From Bordetella parapertussis (lineage in GTDB: Bacteria > Pseudomonadota > Gammaproteobacteria > Burkholderiales > Burkholderiaceae_B): a stretch of DNA of 64,000 bases. Positions 1 to 9,254 of this stretch are shown piece after piece; within the stretch, counting starts at the first letter, position 1; each line of letters begins with the position of its first letter. The notes beneath the pieces were generated by a model. It was given only the letters and a program-made list of their open reading frames with translations, had not been told where the DNA came from and did no database searches. A program made the translations under genes and the position numbers. The DNA is taken from NCBI GenBank assembly GCA_945895265.1, contig CAMDEF010000005.1, positions 62,001-126,000 of the forward strand, written 5' to 3'.

Positions 1-586
1 ATTGGCCATCCCAATATTTGACTGAACCCTTCAAGCCGTCGGTATGAAGATTGGGCACGTGTTTGAGTGTTTCGTGGGCGCCGCAAAAACGGGTTCGCCC
101 TAAGCTGCGTTTACCTGAGAGAGCGTCGTACAGCAGCAAACCCGCGCCGTAAAACGGGATCTCCCAAAACTTGTAGCAAGGCAAAATAAAGGCAAGCGGT
201 TGCGCTAAGTGTGCCGCGTTGTGCAATAAGGTTGTGCGTTCGTGCAAGGCTTCGTAGACCAAAGAAACGTTGCCTTGCGCGAGGTAACGCACGCCGCCGT
301 GCACAAGCTTGGTTGAACGTGATGAAGTGCCTTTTGCAAAATCGGTCGCGTCAAGCAGCACGACAGAGTAGCCACGCGAAGCTGCATCAAGCGCCAGACC
401 TAGGCCGGTGGCGCCACCTCCGATAATGGCAAGATCGTAGGTTTTATCTTCAGCCAGACGCGCTAGCAGTTGCGCGCGATCAGTCAGAAGTGGTGTTCTC
501 GCTGCTTGGTGGCTGGGCTGAGTTGTTTGTGATGCCAGGTCGGTATACGGTTGTGTCTGCGGTGCTTGTTGGACTTTCGGTGTCAT
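1..586 (-). CDS. glpD: Glycerol-3-phosphate dehydrogenase, N-terminal part (cut by window edge)
   Basis: Flavoenzyme that oxidises sn-glycerol-3-phosphate to DHAP at the inner membrane and passes electrons to quinone. About 195 N-terminal codons are visible and the frame runs open off position 1. An N-terminal extension of about 50 residues precedes the FAD-binding dinucleotide motif IIGGGATGLG, followed by the family motifs GTSSRSTKLVHGGVRYL and GSVKYWDGQ. The ATG at 586 overlaps the TGA of glpK by one base (TGATG), so the two are translationally coupled. It is the last visible gene of the sulfatase/ABC operon and would complete glycerol -> G3P -> DHAP. Identification is firm; the C-terminus is outside the window. 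Confidence 0.93.
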   Translation of the reverse strand, partial: MTPKVQQAPQTQPYTDLASQTTQPSHQAARTPLLTDRAQLLARLAEDKTYDLAIIGGGATGLGLALDAASRGYSVVLLDATDFAKGTSSRSTKLVHGGVRYLAQGNVSLVYEALHERTTLLHNAAHLAQPLAFILPCYKFWEIPFYGAGLLLYDALSGKRSLGRTRFCGAHETLKHVPNLHTDGLKGSVKYWDGQ

Positions 587-2088
587 CAATTTGCCCAGCC
601 TTTTGCGCGTTCGAGTGCTTGATGCCATCTTGCCATTTTTGCATCGCGGTCGGCAGAGGCCATACTAGGCTCGAATCTGCGGTCAACCGACCATTGCGTA
701 GCGATGTCTTGGGTGCTTGACCACAAGCCAACAGCTAAGCCTGCCAGATAGGCCGCGCCGAGTGCTGTGGTTTCGGTTACCTTTGGGCGTACAACCGGTA
801 CGCCCAGAAAGTCTGCCTGTATCTGCATCAGTAAATTATTGTTTGACGCACCGCCGTCTACGCGTAATTCGGCCAGTGCAATCCCCGAGTCTTTTGCCAT
901 CGCGCCAAACACATCGGCCACCTGCAGCGCAATCGCTTCAAGTGCTGCGCGGGCAATGTGGGCTTTAGTGGTGCCGCGCGTCATGCCAACGAGCGTGCCA
1001 CGAGCATTGCCATCCCAGAGGGGTGCGCCCAAGCCGGTAAAGGCAGGTACCAGATAGGTATCGGCAACGTCGGGTACGCTTGCCGCCAAGGCTTCGACTT
1101 CAGAGGCTGACGAGATAATACTTAAACCGTCGCGTAGCCACTGAATGGTGGCGCCACCCATAAAGACCGAGGCTTCAAGGCAGTAGGTGGTGGCGAGTGG
1201 CGGTGCCGACGCTTCAAGGCGTTGCCAGCCCACAGTGGTGAGTAATTTGTTTTGGCTGGCTACCGGATGATGCCCGGTATTGAGTAGCATGAAGCAACCG
1301 GTGCCATAGGTGTTCTTGGCCATACCAGGTTCGAAACAGGCTTGGCCGAAGGTTGCCGCTTGTTGATCACCGATCATCGAGGCGATTGGGATGGCACGCC
1401 CAAAGAGGCTCGGATCGGTGTGCGCCACAATACCTGAACTAGGCACCACGGTTGGTAAGACCGAGCGCGGAATCCTGAGTAAGGCAAGTAGTTCGTCATC
1501 CCAGGCGAGGGTGTGTAAATTGAACAGGAGCGTGCGCGAGGCATTGCTGGGGTCGGTGACGTGCGTCTGGCCCTTGGTCAGGTTCCAGACAAGCCAGCTA
1601 TCGACTGTGCCAAAGGCGAGTTCACCACGCTCGGCGCGGGCGCGTGCGCCTGGGATGTTATCCAGTAGCCAAGCTAGTTTGGTGCCTGAAAAATAAGCGT
1701 CTAAGACTAAACCGGTTTTTTCTTGGATGAACGCTTGGTGGCCTTGTTGCCTTAACGCGTTGCAGTGTTCAACCGTACGACGGTCTTGCCAAACAATCGC
1801 GTTGGCCAAGGGTAGACCGGTTTGACGATCCCACAGCACAGTGGTTTCGCGTTGATTGGTGATGGCGATTGCCGCGACGCTGTCAGTCGTTGCGGCAGGA
1901 GTCAGTACGTCTTTGAGGACCCGCAACTGGGTTTGCCAGATTTCAAGCGCATCATGTTCAACCCAGCCCGGCTGTGGAAAAATTTGTTTGAATTCGCTTT
2001 GAGCGGTGCGCACGCTTTGACCTTGCGCATTGAACAAAATCGCGCGAGAGCTTGTGGTGCCTTGATCGAGTGCGAGGATGTGGGTCAT
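586..2088 (-). CDS. glpK: Glycerol kinase
   Basis: Cytoplasmic FGGY-family kinase that phosphorylates glycerol to sn-glycerol-3-phosphate with ATP. The 500-residue length is normal. The N-terminal phosphate-binding motif DQGTTSSR (residues 8-15) and the FGGY signature near [14 protein letters not shown] are present, as is the C-terminal ATP-site segment [15 protein letters not shown]. It lies 17 bp downstream of the formylglycine-generating enzyme gene and overlaps glpD by one base. No glpF facilitator is visible; glycerol would arise inside the cell if the upstream importer and sulfatase supply it (inference). Confidence 0.96.
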   Translation of the reverse strand: MTHILALDQGTTSSRAILFNAQGQSVRTAQSEFKQIFPQPGWVEHDALEIWQTQLRVLKDVLTPAATTDSVAAIAITNQRETTVLWDRQTGLPLANAIVWQDRRTVEHCNALRQQGHQAFIQEKTGLVLDAYFSGTKLAWLLDNIPGARARAERGELAFGTVDSWLVWNLTKGQTHVTDPSNASRTLLFNLHTLAWDDELLALLRIPRSVLPTVVPSSGIVAHTDPSLFGRAIPIASMIGDQQAATFGQACFEPGMAKNTYGTGCFMLLNTGHHPVASQNKLLTTVGWQRLEASAPPLATTYCLEASVFMGGATIQWLRDGLSIISSASEVEALAASVPDVADTYLVPAFTGLGAPLWDGNARGTLVGMTRGTTKAHIARAALEAIALQVADVFGAMAKDSGIALAELRVDGGASNNNLLMQIQADFLGVPVVRPKVTETTALGAAYLAGLAVGLWSSTQDIATQWSVDRRFEPSMASADRDAKMARWHQALERAKGWAN

Positions 2089-2105
2089 GATCGTATTTGT
2101 TGTAA

Positions 2106-3095
2106 CTAAGTATTACCCGCCACCCGGAAGCCGCAATTGCTAGACGTGGTTGAGGGCGTGTTCGCACCTCGTGCTGCAAGTCGATAGCGGTTGCAATAGG
2201 AGTCGTGGCATAAAAAAGATCCACCCCGCATTGAACGTTTGCCCGTTGGACTGGAATGCAGAGGGTTTTCGCGACTGGTGCTGACATGATAGTCCGAACT
2301 AAACCAGTCGGCGCACCATTCCCAGACATTACCGACGGTATTGAAAAGCCCAAAGCCATTTGGCTCATAGCTCTGCGCCGCCTGTGGCTCTGGCTGCCAT
2401 CCTTCGCGCGGTGCATTTGGAAACTCCCCCTGCCAAATGTTGCAGGGCAAGGGTTGGTTCATCTGAAGCGTGTCACCCCAGGCATAGCGTTTCTCAGGCA
2501 GCCCGCCGCGTGCCGCGCACTCCCATTGAGCCTCAGTCGGCAGGCTGACCCCGGCCCAGGCGCAGTAGGCCTGGGCGTCATGCCACGAAATGTGTACGAC
2601 AGGGTGCTCAGGAATAGTCTGCTGATTCGAGCCCGGCCCAGACGGGCGTTGCCAACAAGCGTCTGGAAGATCGACCCACCATACGAGATCGTTTGAAACT
2701 GGAACGACAGTTTGTTTTAGAGCCTGAGACAGTTGCAAATAAAAAACAAAGGATGAGCCTAGCCGCTCTGCTTCAGTGACATATTGCGTATCGCGAACAA
2801 ACTGATTGAATTGACGATTGGTGACTGTCGTGGGGGCGATCCGAAAGGCGTCCAGTTTGACTAAGCGCGCCGGACCTTCGCCGTCTTCTTTAAAACCGAT
2901 GTTTTCATTGGTGCCCATCACAAAAGAGTTACCGGCGATTTCGATTAAGTCGCTGTGCTGTTGTGCGTGAGCGGCTGTCGTGCCGGCGTTGACTGCTGAG
3001 ACGACAAGAGCGTTCGATGCAAGGCGCTCGGCAGTTGGCAACACGTCTGCTTGCGGTAAAGACCGCTGCGCCGAGCAGCAGACTTTATGTTGCAT
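2106..3095 (-). CDS. Formylglycine-generating enzyme (SUMF1/FGE family)
   Basis: Oxygen-dependent enzyme that converts the active-site Cys of type I sulfatases to formylglycine. The 329-residue protein has the FGE-sulfatase domain from about residue 48 ([11 protein letters not shown]) to the end. The catalytic cysteine pair is intact as C296-HDSY-C301 within the [15 protein letters not shown] signature, which separates true FGE from catalytically dead relatives. Other marks are [16 protein letters not shown] and [12 protein letters not shown]. Its ATG follows directly on the TAA of the sulfatase gene with no gap, so client and maturase are co-translated. The first 45 or so residues are poorly conserved and look neither like a clear signal peptide nor a membrane anchor; a later start is possible. 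Confidence 0.92.
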   Translation of the reverse strand: MQHKVCCSAQRSLPQADVLPTAERLASNALVVSAVNAGTTAAHAQQHSDLIEIAGNSFVMGTNENIGFKEDGEGPARLVKLDAFRIAPTTVTNRQFNQFVRDTQYVTEAERLGSSFVFYLQLSQALKQTVVPVSNDLVWWVDLPDACWQRPSGPGSNQQTIPEHPVVHISWHDAQAYCAWAGVSLPTEAQWECAARGGLPEKRYAWGDTLQMNQPLPCNIWQGEFPNAPREGWQPEPQAAQSYEPNGFGLFNTVGNVWEWCADWFSSDYHVSTSRENPLHSSPTGKRSMRGGSFLCHDSYCNRYRLAARGANTPSTTSSNCGFRVAGNT

Positions 3096-4715
3096 TTAGT
3101 CTTTTTCCCAAAACGCGCGAGTGACACCTTGGCTGCTCATGAGTTCGACAATTTTGTCGCGAGGCAACACGCCGCAGCGCTTGGCCCAGGCTTCGTATTG
3201 CAGCGTCATCTCTGCGACGCGTTCAGGATGTATCGCTGACAAATCATTGAGCTCGGTACGGTCGGCCGCCATGTCGTACAGCTCCCAGTCGTAAGGGTAA
3301 CGCTTCACCAACTTCCATTTGCCGACTCGGATGGCCGCGTTGCCTTCGTGCTCCCAAAACATTGGTGGCCGTTCAGTGGTGTCACCCTTGAAAGCGCTGG
3401 TTAATGAGTGCCCTTCGAGCGCGGCAATTCGATGCCCTGCATGCTGTTCGGGGTAAGGCGTCTGGGTGATGTCAAGAATGGTTGCCATAATGTCAGGCAA
3501 GTACCCTGGCGAATGTCTGATGGCACCTCGGTCTGAGATGCCTGTTGGCCAATGCATAATGAGCGGCGTGGCAACGCCGCCCTCGTGAATCCAGTGTTTG
3601 TAAAGCCTGAAAGGTGTGTTTGACAGGTTGGCCCAGGCGGGGCCGTAACTTTGATAGGTGTCTTCGGGGCCGGGCATCAGCGAGGTGTCATTGCCAAAAT
3701 GCACTGGCTTACCGTCGCGTGTTTTGGCGCGGGCAATCATGAGTTTATCGACAAGCTCATCAATTGATACGCCTTCAGGGATGTCTTCTGCGCAAGCGCC
3801 ATTATCTGACATAAAGATCACCAGCGTATTGTCAAGTTCACCGGCCTCTTCGATGGCTTGCAAAATACGGCCGATGCCTTGATCCATTCTGTCGATCTGC
3901 GCGGCATAGACTTCCATACAACGTAGTAACCAGGCTTTTTGTTCGGCATCTTCCCAGCTCGGTTGGGTTGGGTCGCGGTCGGTCAGCGGCCACGAGTCTT
4001 TTAGGATGCCAGACTTGACCAGTCGCTCGAGTCGCTCTTTGCGCAGGGTATCCCAGCCGCTATCAAACCGCCCTTTATATTTTTTGATGTCTTCTTCGTG
4101 GGCGTGCAACGGCCAATGCGGTGCGGTGTAAGCCACGTAAGTAAAAAATGGTTGAGCAGGGGACGAAGCGTAGTGTTGCTTAATGTAAGTGACAGCTTGG
4201 TCGCTGATCGCGTCGGTATAAAAGAAATTTTTATCATCGCGAGCCTCGTGCTCGGCATTTTTGTTGTCGCGTGTCAGGGTGTTGGGATCATAAAAACTGC
4301 CTGCGCCGATGATCGTGCCAAAAAACTCATCAAAGCCTCGTTGTTTCGGCCATGAATTGGTAGGTTCGCGCAAATTGCTTGAAACGTGCCACTTGCCACT
4401 CATGTAGGTTTTGTAATGACTCGCCTTTAAGGCTTCTGGAATCGTGACACAGCGCTGATTCAGGTTGCCTGCGTAACCTTCGGGGCCACTGTCATAGGTC
4501 AAGATTCCGATGCCGGTCTGATGCGGATGCAAGCCCGTCATGAGCGAGGCGCGTGAGGGGCTGCAGCGAGCCGTGTTGTAGAACTGTGAAAAGCGTAGGC
4601 CGCCGGCGGCTAGGCGATCCAAGTTGGGGGTTTCAATCTCGCCGCCATAGCAGCCGATATCAGAAAAACCCATGTCATCATTTAAGATCAAGACAATATT
4701 TGGTTTCTTACTCAT
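3096..4715 (-). CDS. Type I (formylglycine-dependent) sulfatase, cytoplasmic
   Basis: Alkaline-phosphatase-superfamily sulfatase hydrolysing sulfate esters. The metal-binding N-terminus NIVLILNDDMG (D13, D14) and the modification motif C51-S-P-S-R55 followed by ASLMTGLHPHQTGIG are present, as are a MSDNGA metal-site segment and a C-terminal WKLVKRYPYDWELYD block. Length (539 aa) fits arylsulfatase-type S1 enzymes. There is no signal peptide, so it should act in the cytoplasm on an imported substrate. It sits 23 bp after the ABC ATPase gene and directly before its FGE and glpK-glpD. The true substrate is not readable from sequence; a glycerol-containing sulfate ester is inferred from the neighbours only. 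Confidence 0.93.
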   Translation of the reverse strand: MSKKPNIVLILNDDMGFSDIGCYGGEIETPNLDRLAAGGLRFSQFYNTARCSPSRASLMTGLHPHQTGIGILTYDSGPEGYAGNLNQRCVTIPEALKASHYKTYMSGKWHVSSNLREPTNSWPKQRGFDEFFGTIIGAGSFYDPNTLTRDNKNAEHEARDDKNFFYTDAISDQAVTYIKQHYASSPAQPFFTYVAYTAPHWPLHAHEEDIKKYKGRFDSGWDTLRKERLERLVKSGILKDSWPLTDRDPTQPSWEDAEQKAWLLRCMEVYAAQIDRMDQGIGRILQAIEEAGELDNTLVIFMSDNGACAEDIPEGVSIDELVDKLMIARAKTRDGKPVHFGNDTSLMPGPEDTYQSYGPAWANLSNTPFRLYKHWIHEGGVATPLIMHWPTGISDRGAIRHSPGYLPDIMATILDITQTPYPEQHAGHRIAALEGHSLTSAFKGDTTERPPMFWEHEGNAAIRVGKWKLVKRYPYDWELYDMAADRTELNDLSAIHPERVAEMTLQYEAWAKRCGVLPRDKIVELMSSQGVTRAFWEKD

Positions 4716-4738
4716 GGCAATCCTGTATTTAAAAAAGG

Positions 4739-5794
4739 CTAAAGACGCTGACCTGTCAGAGGATCAAACAAATGCACGGCTGAGGGCTGACAACTGACTT
4801 TAATTGTTTCATTCTCGTTGATAAGCTGAGTGTGCGGTATCTTCATTTTGATAGGTTGTTGGTTTACCAACAAAGCGACAATCACGCTGTCACCTAAATC
4901 TTCAATGAGTTCAACTGTTGCGCTCACGCCCTCGGCGCTGGGCGCTAAATCAGAAGGTCGAACCCCAAAGATCACTTCGCGTGATGCAGCCGTGCTCTGT
5001 TCGATTTGAAGGCGATCACCATTTTTAAAGGTGATGGTTGAGCCTTGCCATTGGGCGGCAAGCAGGTTCATGGGTGGGCTGCCAATAAAGCTGGCAACAG
5101 TCAAGGTGGCAGGGCGAGCAAAGATATTTCTAGGGGTGTCAATTTGTACGATTTTTCCTTCCATGAAGACGGCAACGCGGTCGGCCAGCGTCATCGCTTC
5201 TTCTTGATCGTGCGTGACATATACCGTTGTGACGTTCAAAGAGCGCTGTAGCTTACGTAATTCGAGTCGCGTTTCTAAGCGTAGTTTGGCGTCAAGATTA
5301 GATAAGGGCTCATCGAGTAAAAATAGGCGAGGTTGGCGCACAATTGCTCGTGCCAGTGCAACGCGTTGTTGTTGACCGCCCGACAGTTGCCCGGGCTTGC
5401 GATCCATCAGATGCTCGATATTGACTTTGGTTGCAGCCTCTCGTGCAGCAAGATTTTTAGACGACTGATTTTGTCCAATCATCTTTAACGGAAAGGCGAT
5501 GTTTTCTTCAACCGACATATGCGGATACAGAGCATAACTTTGAAAGACCATTGCGACATCGCGTTCTCCTGGTTCTTTGCTGGTGACGTCTTCGTCATCC
5601 ATAAAGACCTTGCCAGCGCTGAGTGACTCAAGCCCGGCAAGCACTCTGAGTGTGGTTGTTTTGCCCGAGCCTGAGGGCCCTAACAGCACAAAAAATTCAC
5701 CCGCTTTGATGTCTAGGTCAATGCCGTGCAAGACCGTGAGTTGATCGTGTTTTTTGACCGCACCCTCGATGCGAATGCTACCGCGCTGAGTCAT
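4739..5794 (-). CDS. ABC transporter ATPase, MalK/UgpC type
   Basis: ATP-hydrolysing subunit of a carbohydrate/glycerol-phosphate class importer. Walker A GPSGSGKT (residues 39-46), signature LSGGQQQRVALARAI, Walker [13 protein letters not shown], and a C-terminal TOBE/OB regulatory domain with GVRPSDL are present. The ATG at 5794 was chosen because it forms an ATGA overlap with the upstream permease stop; the open frame extends 41 codons further but that stretch lies inside the permease gene. 351 residues is usual for the family. It serves the two permeases and binding protein encoded immediately upstream. Confidence 0.94.
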   Translation of the reverse strand: MTQRGSIRIEGAVKKHDQLTVLHGIDLDIKAGEFFVLLGPSGSGKTTTLRVLAGLESLSAGKVFMDDEDVTSKEPGERDVAMVFQSYALYPHMSVEENIAFPLKMIGQNQSSKNLAAREAATKVNIEHLMDRKPGQLSGGQQQRVALARAIVRQPRLFLLDEPLSNLDAKLRLETRLELRKLQRSLNVTTVYVTHDQEEAMTLADRVAVFMEGKIVQIDTPRNIFARPATLTVASFIGSPPMNLLAAQWQGSTITFKNGDRLQIEQSTAASREVIFGVRPSDLAPSAEGVSATVELIEDLGDSVIVALLVNQQPIKMKIPHTQLINENETIKVSCQPSAVHLFDPLTGQRL

Positions 5795-6630
5795 CGCCGC
5801 CCTCCGCCTTTGACTGCACCAACAGTTAAGCCCTTCACGATATGACGTTGTGCGGCTAATCCTATCAGGATCACAGGGGCCATCGCGACGATGGCGGCTG
5901 CGGCCAGGCGCGCCCATTGAGTCTGCTCAACAGAAATAAAGTTGAACATCGCAACAGTGACGGGCCGCACGCGGTTACCGCCGAGCAACACAGAAAACAT
6001 GAATTCATTCCAAGAGTTGAGAAAGACAAAAATAGTTGTCACGGCAATGCCACCCCGCACCTGGGGCAAGATCACATACCAAAGTGCGCGCAGCCGGCCG
6101 GCGCGATCAAGCAGGGCGGCTTCCTCCATCTCAAGCGGAATATCCTCAAAGTAAGACACCATCAGCCAGATGGCAAAGGGCAACGAAAAAGTCAGAAAGA
6201 TCAGAATCAAACCCGAGTAGGTGTCCAGCCCGCCGATTCGTTGCAGCACCAGGTAATAGGGAATCACCAATCCCACTGGAGGTAGCATTTGCGTCACCAG
6301 TACATAAAAGCCACTGGTTTGCTTACCTGGGTATTTGAGGCGGGCAATCGCGTACGCGGCCGGTACCGAAAATAGCATTGTCAGTAGCGTTGCGGTGCTT
6401 GAAACGACGATGCTCGACCAGAGGTTGGGCAGGATTGAATCCGCACCGCTGAGTACGGCACGATAGTTATCGAGCGTTGGCGTAAAAATCCAGACCGGCG
6501 GGTAGGCCAACACGTCGCGTTCAGTCTTAAAGGAGGTGAGGATTCCCCAAATCACCGGAAACGCCCAGACGGTAAGTAGCAGACCGGCGGCAGTAAACAA
6601 CATGAGTTGACGCGGGATGGTTTGTTTCAT
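5791..6630 (-). CDS. ABC transporter permease, MalG/UgpE type
   Basis: Inner-membrane subunit of a carbohydrate-type ABC importer. The 279 residues contain about six predicted membrane segments, beginning with LMLFTAAGLLLTVWAFPVIWG. The cytoplasmic EAA loop that docks on the ATPase is EEAALLDRAGRLRALWYVILP. The gene overlaps its neighbours by 4 bp on both sides (ATGA), showing tight translational coupling. Substrate is unknown; the partner is the permease at 6627-7535. Confidence 0.93.
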   Translation of the reverse strand: MKQTIPRQLMLFTAAGLLLTVWAFPVIWGILTSFKTERDVLAYPPVWIFTPTLDNYRAVLSGADSILPNLWSSIVVSSTATLLTMLFSVPAAYAIARLKYPGKQTSGFYVLVTQMLPPVGLVIPYYLVLQRIGGLDTYSGLILIFLTFSLPFAIWLMVSYFEDIPLEMEEAALLDRAGRLRALWYVILPQVRGGIAVTTIFVFLNSWNEFMFSVLLGGNRVRPVTVAMFNFISVEQTQWARLAAAAIVAMAPVILIGLAAQRHIVKGLTVGAVKGGGRR

Positions 6631-7535
6631 TTAGCGGCTTTTCTGCGTTTAAACATGACGTAGGACACGGCGAGTGTGAGGCCGAGCAGCACCATCGCAA
6701 GACTCGAGCCATAGCCGAGATTTAATTCTGTAAACGAGGTTCGATAGGCGTATAGATTCAAGATTTCGGTTGAGGAGCCTGGTCCGCCGCCTGTCGCCGC
6801 AAAAATGGCAGCAAAGGCTGAAAGCGCCGTCATGGTGCGCATGATGACAACCATGATGATTGCGGGGCGTATCAACGGTAGCGTGAGATAGCGGAAGCGT
6901 TGCCAGGCGTTGGCTCGATCTAGCCGCGCTGCCTCATAGACGTCGGCGGGCAGAGTTGCGAGCGTTGCGAGAAAAACGAGGAAGGCGAACGGAGTCCATT
7001 GCCATGTGTGGATGGCAATCACAGAGATGAGGGCCAGTTGCGGGTCGCCTAACCAGTTTTGACTGCCGAGCCCGAGAGCTCTGGTGACCAAGTCGACAAG
7101 ACCGACGTCAGGGGCTAACACGAGGGTGCGCCAAAACAAACCGACGACAACTGGGGCGAGCACAATTGGTAAGATCGCGGCGATACGCAGCAGCGCCTGA
7201 CCCTTGGGGATCTGCTGGACTAGCATCGCAAGCGACAGCCCAACCAGTATTTGTAAGCATACGGTCGAACTCGTGTAGACCACAGTCAGCCATAGCGAGT
7301 TCATAAACCGCGGGTCGCCCAACATTTTGCCGTAGTTGTCCAGGCCGGCAAAACCCGATAACCAGGGCATGGTCATATCGAGGCGGAAAAAGCTCGTCCA
7401 GCCCAAGTAGACAAGCGGGGCTGTGGTGGTAATCAATAACAGTAATAGCGACGGCCCCAGTAAGTACCAGGCGAACCTACGCTCTTGCCTGGCTAGGGCA
7501 AGGGCGCCAGAGTCAATCGCCTGTGCTGCAGCCAT
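6627..7535 (-). CDS. ABC transporter permease, MalF/UgpA type
   Basis: Second inner-membrane subunit of the same importer, 302 residues with about six hydrophobic segments. The EAA loop is YEAARLDRANAWQRFRYLTLP. The C-terminal GGGPGSSTEILNLYAYRTSF is typical of UgpA/MalF-like permeases. It starts 3 bp after the binding-protein stop and overlaps the next permease by 4 bp. Confidence 0.93.
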   Translation of the reverse strand: MAAAQAIDSGALALARQERRFAWYLLGPSLLLLLITTTAPLVYLGWTSFFRLDMTMPWLSGFAGLDNYGKMLGDPRFMNSLWLTVVYTSSTVCLQILVGLSLAMLVQQIPKGQALLRIAAILPIVLAPVVVGLFWRTLVLAPDVGLVDLVTRALGLGSQNWLGDPQLALISVIAIHTWQWTPFAFLVFLATLATLPADVYEAARLDRANAWQRFRYLTLPLIRPAIIMVVIMRTMTALSAFAAIFAATGGGPGSSTEILNLYAYRTSFTELNLGYGSSLAMVLLGLTLAVSYVMFKRRKAAK

Positions 7536-7538
7536 TCT

Positions 7539-8948
7539 CTAATTCTTTAAAAGCTGCTGGATTCGGGCTTGCGCTTCATCCAAGGCTTCTTTTGGTTTCT
7601 TTTGTCCGACGAGCGCAGCCTGAATGCTGGTTGCCATAGCTTCGCCAATCGCGGGCCACTGCGGCACTAAAGGTCGCCACTGTACGTCGGTGTCGAGCTC
7701 AAGTGACTGTAATGCTGCCGGTATGAAATTGTCGCCCGCACCGCTCATCGCCTGAGCAAAAGCGGGGTCACGCCATAACGAAAGACGGTTTAAGCCAGAG
7801 CGTTTGGCAGCGCCAGCAAATTTCCAGGACGTGCGTATTTGGGTTTCTGCACTTGTTGCCCAGGTGATAAAGAGCCAGGTTGCTTTTTTTGCACGCGCAC
7901 TCAGGGCAGCGTTGATCGGGAAACCCCAGTTCCAGATCGAAGTGACGCGCTTGCCACTTGGGCCGGCTGGCCAGCGAGCGTAGGCAATCTTGCCAACAAC
8001 TTTAGATTTTTCAGGATTATTAATGACGGCGGCTGACGAGTGTGCATCCAGATAGGTCGCAACAGTGCCTTGAGAAAAGGCGTCTGCAATGTCAGGCCAG
8101 TTCCAGTTGCGCACTGCCGGTGGTGCGTATTGCGTCAGCGCATCAACGTACCAAGTCAGCGCTTTGACGGCTTCAGGTGAGTTGACCACTAACTTGTCGC
8201 CGTTAAACCAACTCCCCCCAAAGCCGCGCAAAATTGAGGGGTACACATACATGTTTTGTCCGGCCCCCGAGAAGCCTCGCAACGCGAGTCCGTAGGTACG
8301 ATTAGCCGGATCTGTCAGGGCCTTTGCATTTGAGAGCAGTTGATCATACGTTTCAGCTGGTTTAAGACCTTTGGCTGCGTACAGGTCTTTGCGATACACC
8401 TGAACGGTGACTTCGCCATCAAACGGGATGCCATAGGGCTTGCCGCCAACAGAGTCTGCTTCGCGCCAGGCTTTGATGATGTCGTCGTAATTAAACCAAG
8501 CCTTATCGGTTAGGGTTGGATCGTTCAAATACGTATCCAAGGGATCGACCCACTTGTTGGCAACGTAGAGCGGGTAGTACATCGGGTCTGCAGCGTGCGT
8601 CGCAAAGGTGGCGGTCTTTGAGGAGAGGTCGAGCAAGGCTTTTTGGCGGATTTGCCCCGGCGGTACTTTCTCCATTCGCACCTTGATCCCCGTCAGTGCT
8701 TCGAACTGAGGAACCAGTGAGATGAGGTTTTCAAAGTAACTGGCCGGTATCACGGCCACCGAGATGGCTTCGCCCTCTGTTTGACGCCAGTTGATTTTTG
8801 CTGTTTTGTAGGCGGCGAGTTCGTCGCCTTGCCCAAAGGCGGTTGTCCAACTTGTGGCGCCTGAGGCCAACATACCAAGGCTGGCGGCTTGTTTAAGCAC
8901 TGTGCGCCGACCAGTTTGTAGGGATTGGTTTCGAAACGATGATTTCAT
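7539..8948 (-). CDS. Extracellular solute-binding protein family 1, Tat-exported
   Basis: Periplasmic receptor for the importer encoded downstream. The 469-residue protein begins with a twin-arginine signal: TGRRTVLK (R14, R15), a hydrophobic stretch, and a likely cleavage near AFGQ. The mature part has the usual two-lobed family-1 layout, e.g. PYGIPFDGEVTVQVYRKDLY. It is the first gene of the eight-gene minus-strand operon, about 300 bp from the divergent LacI-family gene. Tat export is less usual for this family than Sec export. The ligand cannot be deduced; the sulfatase and glycerol genes in the operon suggest a sulfated glycerol derivative. Confidence 0.9.
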   Translation of the reverse strand: MKSSFRNQSLQTGRRTVLKQAASLGMLASGATSWTTAFGQGDELAAYKTAKINWRQTEGEAISVAVIPASYFENLISLVPQFEALTGIKVRMEKVPPGQIRQKALLDLSSKTATFATHAADPMYYPLYVANKWVDPLDTYLNDPTLTDKAWFNYDDIIKAWREADSVGGKPYGIPFDGEVTVQVYRKDLYAAKGLKPAETYDQLLSNAKALTDPANRTYGLALRGFSGAGQNMYVYPSILRGFGGSWFNGDKLVVNSPEAVKALTWYVDALTQYAPPAVRNWNWPDIADAFSQGTVATYLDAHSSAAVINNPEKSKVVGKIAYARWPAGPSGKRVTSIWNWGFPINAALSARAKKATWLFITWATSAETQIRTSWKFAGAAKRSGLNRLSLWRDPAFAQAMSGAGDNFIPAALQSLELDTDVQWRPLVPQWPAIGEAMATSIQAALVGQKKPKEALDEAQARIQQLLKN

Positions 8949-9083
8949 GATTGTCTCCGGGTGGCTGCAGCGCTAGAGGGTTTAGATCAAGCGTTGAGCA
9001 ATTGAGTAATGAGCTGAATCTCTTCGGGTTGCTATTGTGTTTTGTGTCAGACGGAACCAAATAATCCGCAACATTCGACTTTA

Positions 9084-9097
9084 TGCAATCGTTTACA
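9084..9097. promoter_or_regulatory. LacI-family operator-like site 1
   Basis: The 14-mer TGCAATCGTTTACA has a central CG and imperfect dyad symmetry (5 of 7 positions match the ideal TGTAAACGTTTACA). It shares CGTTTACATC with site 2. It lies 136 bp upstream of the binding-protein start, in the expected place for control of the minus-strand operon. Confidence 0.55.
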
Positions 9098-9209
9098 TCG
9101 TATTCAGATTAGCATTTAAAAAATAAAATCGCACCTTTCTTTGATTTATTTCGCAAAAAAGCTATTTTTTTAGAAGGTAGGCACTCAAGTCTGTTGGTTT
9201 TTTTGAATA

Positions 9210-9223
9210 TGAATACGTTTACA
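9210..9223. promoter_or_regulatory. LacI-family operator-like site 2
   Basis: The 14-mer TGAATACGTTTACA shares its right half with site 1 and matches 5 of 7 dyad positions. It lies 31 bp upstream of the regulator's ATG, consistent with autoregulation. The two sites are 126 bp apart centre to centre, which would allow looping. Confidence 0.55.
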
Positions 9224-9254
9224 TCCACAGTTGTGTTTCACCTATACTTCTCAA

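Larger units (their letters stand above)
8949..9254. promoter_or_regulatory. Divergent promoter region of the sulfatase/ABC operon and lacI-type gene
   Basis: This 306-bp stretch is non-coding and AT-rich, with T and A runs between 9115 and 9210. It separates the start of the binding-protein gene on the minus strand from the LacI-family gene on the plus strand. Two LacI-type operator-like sites lie inside it, one toward each gene. No convincing sigma-70 hexamer pair was assigned by eye. Confidence 0.65.

Noticed and set aside
205..731. Short open frames on both strands within the first 730 bases
   Set aside because: They are out-of-frame shadows of glpD and the 3' end of glpK; the true glpD frame runs off the window edge on the minus strand.
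5795..5917. N-terminal extension of the ABC ATPase frame
   Set aside because: It lies inside the upstream permease gene, encodes an Arg/Cys-rich non-family sequence, and the ATGA overlap start at 5794 fits far better.
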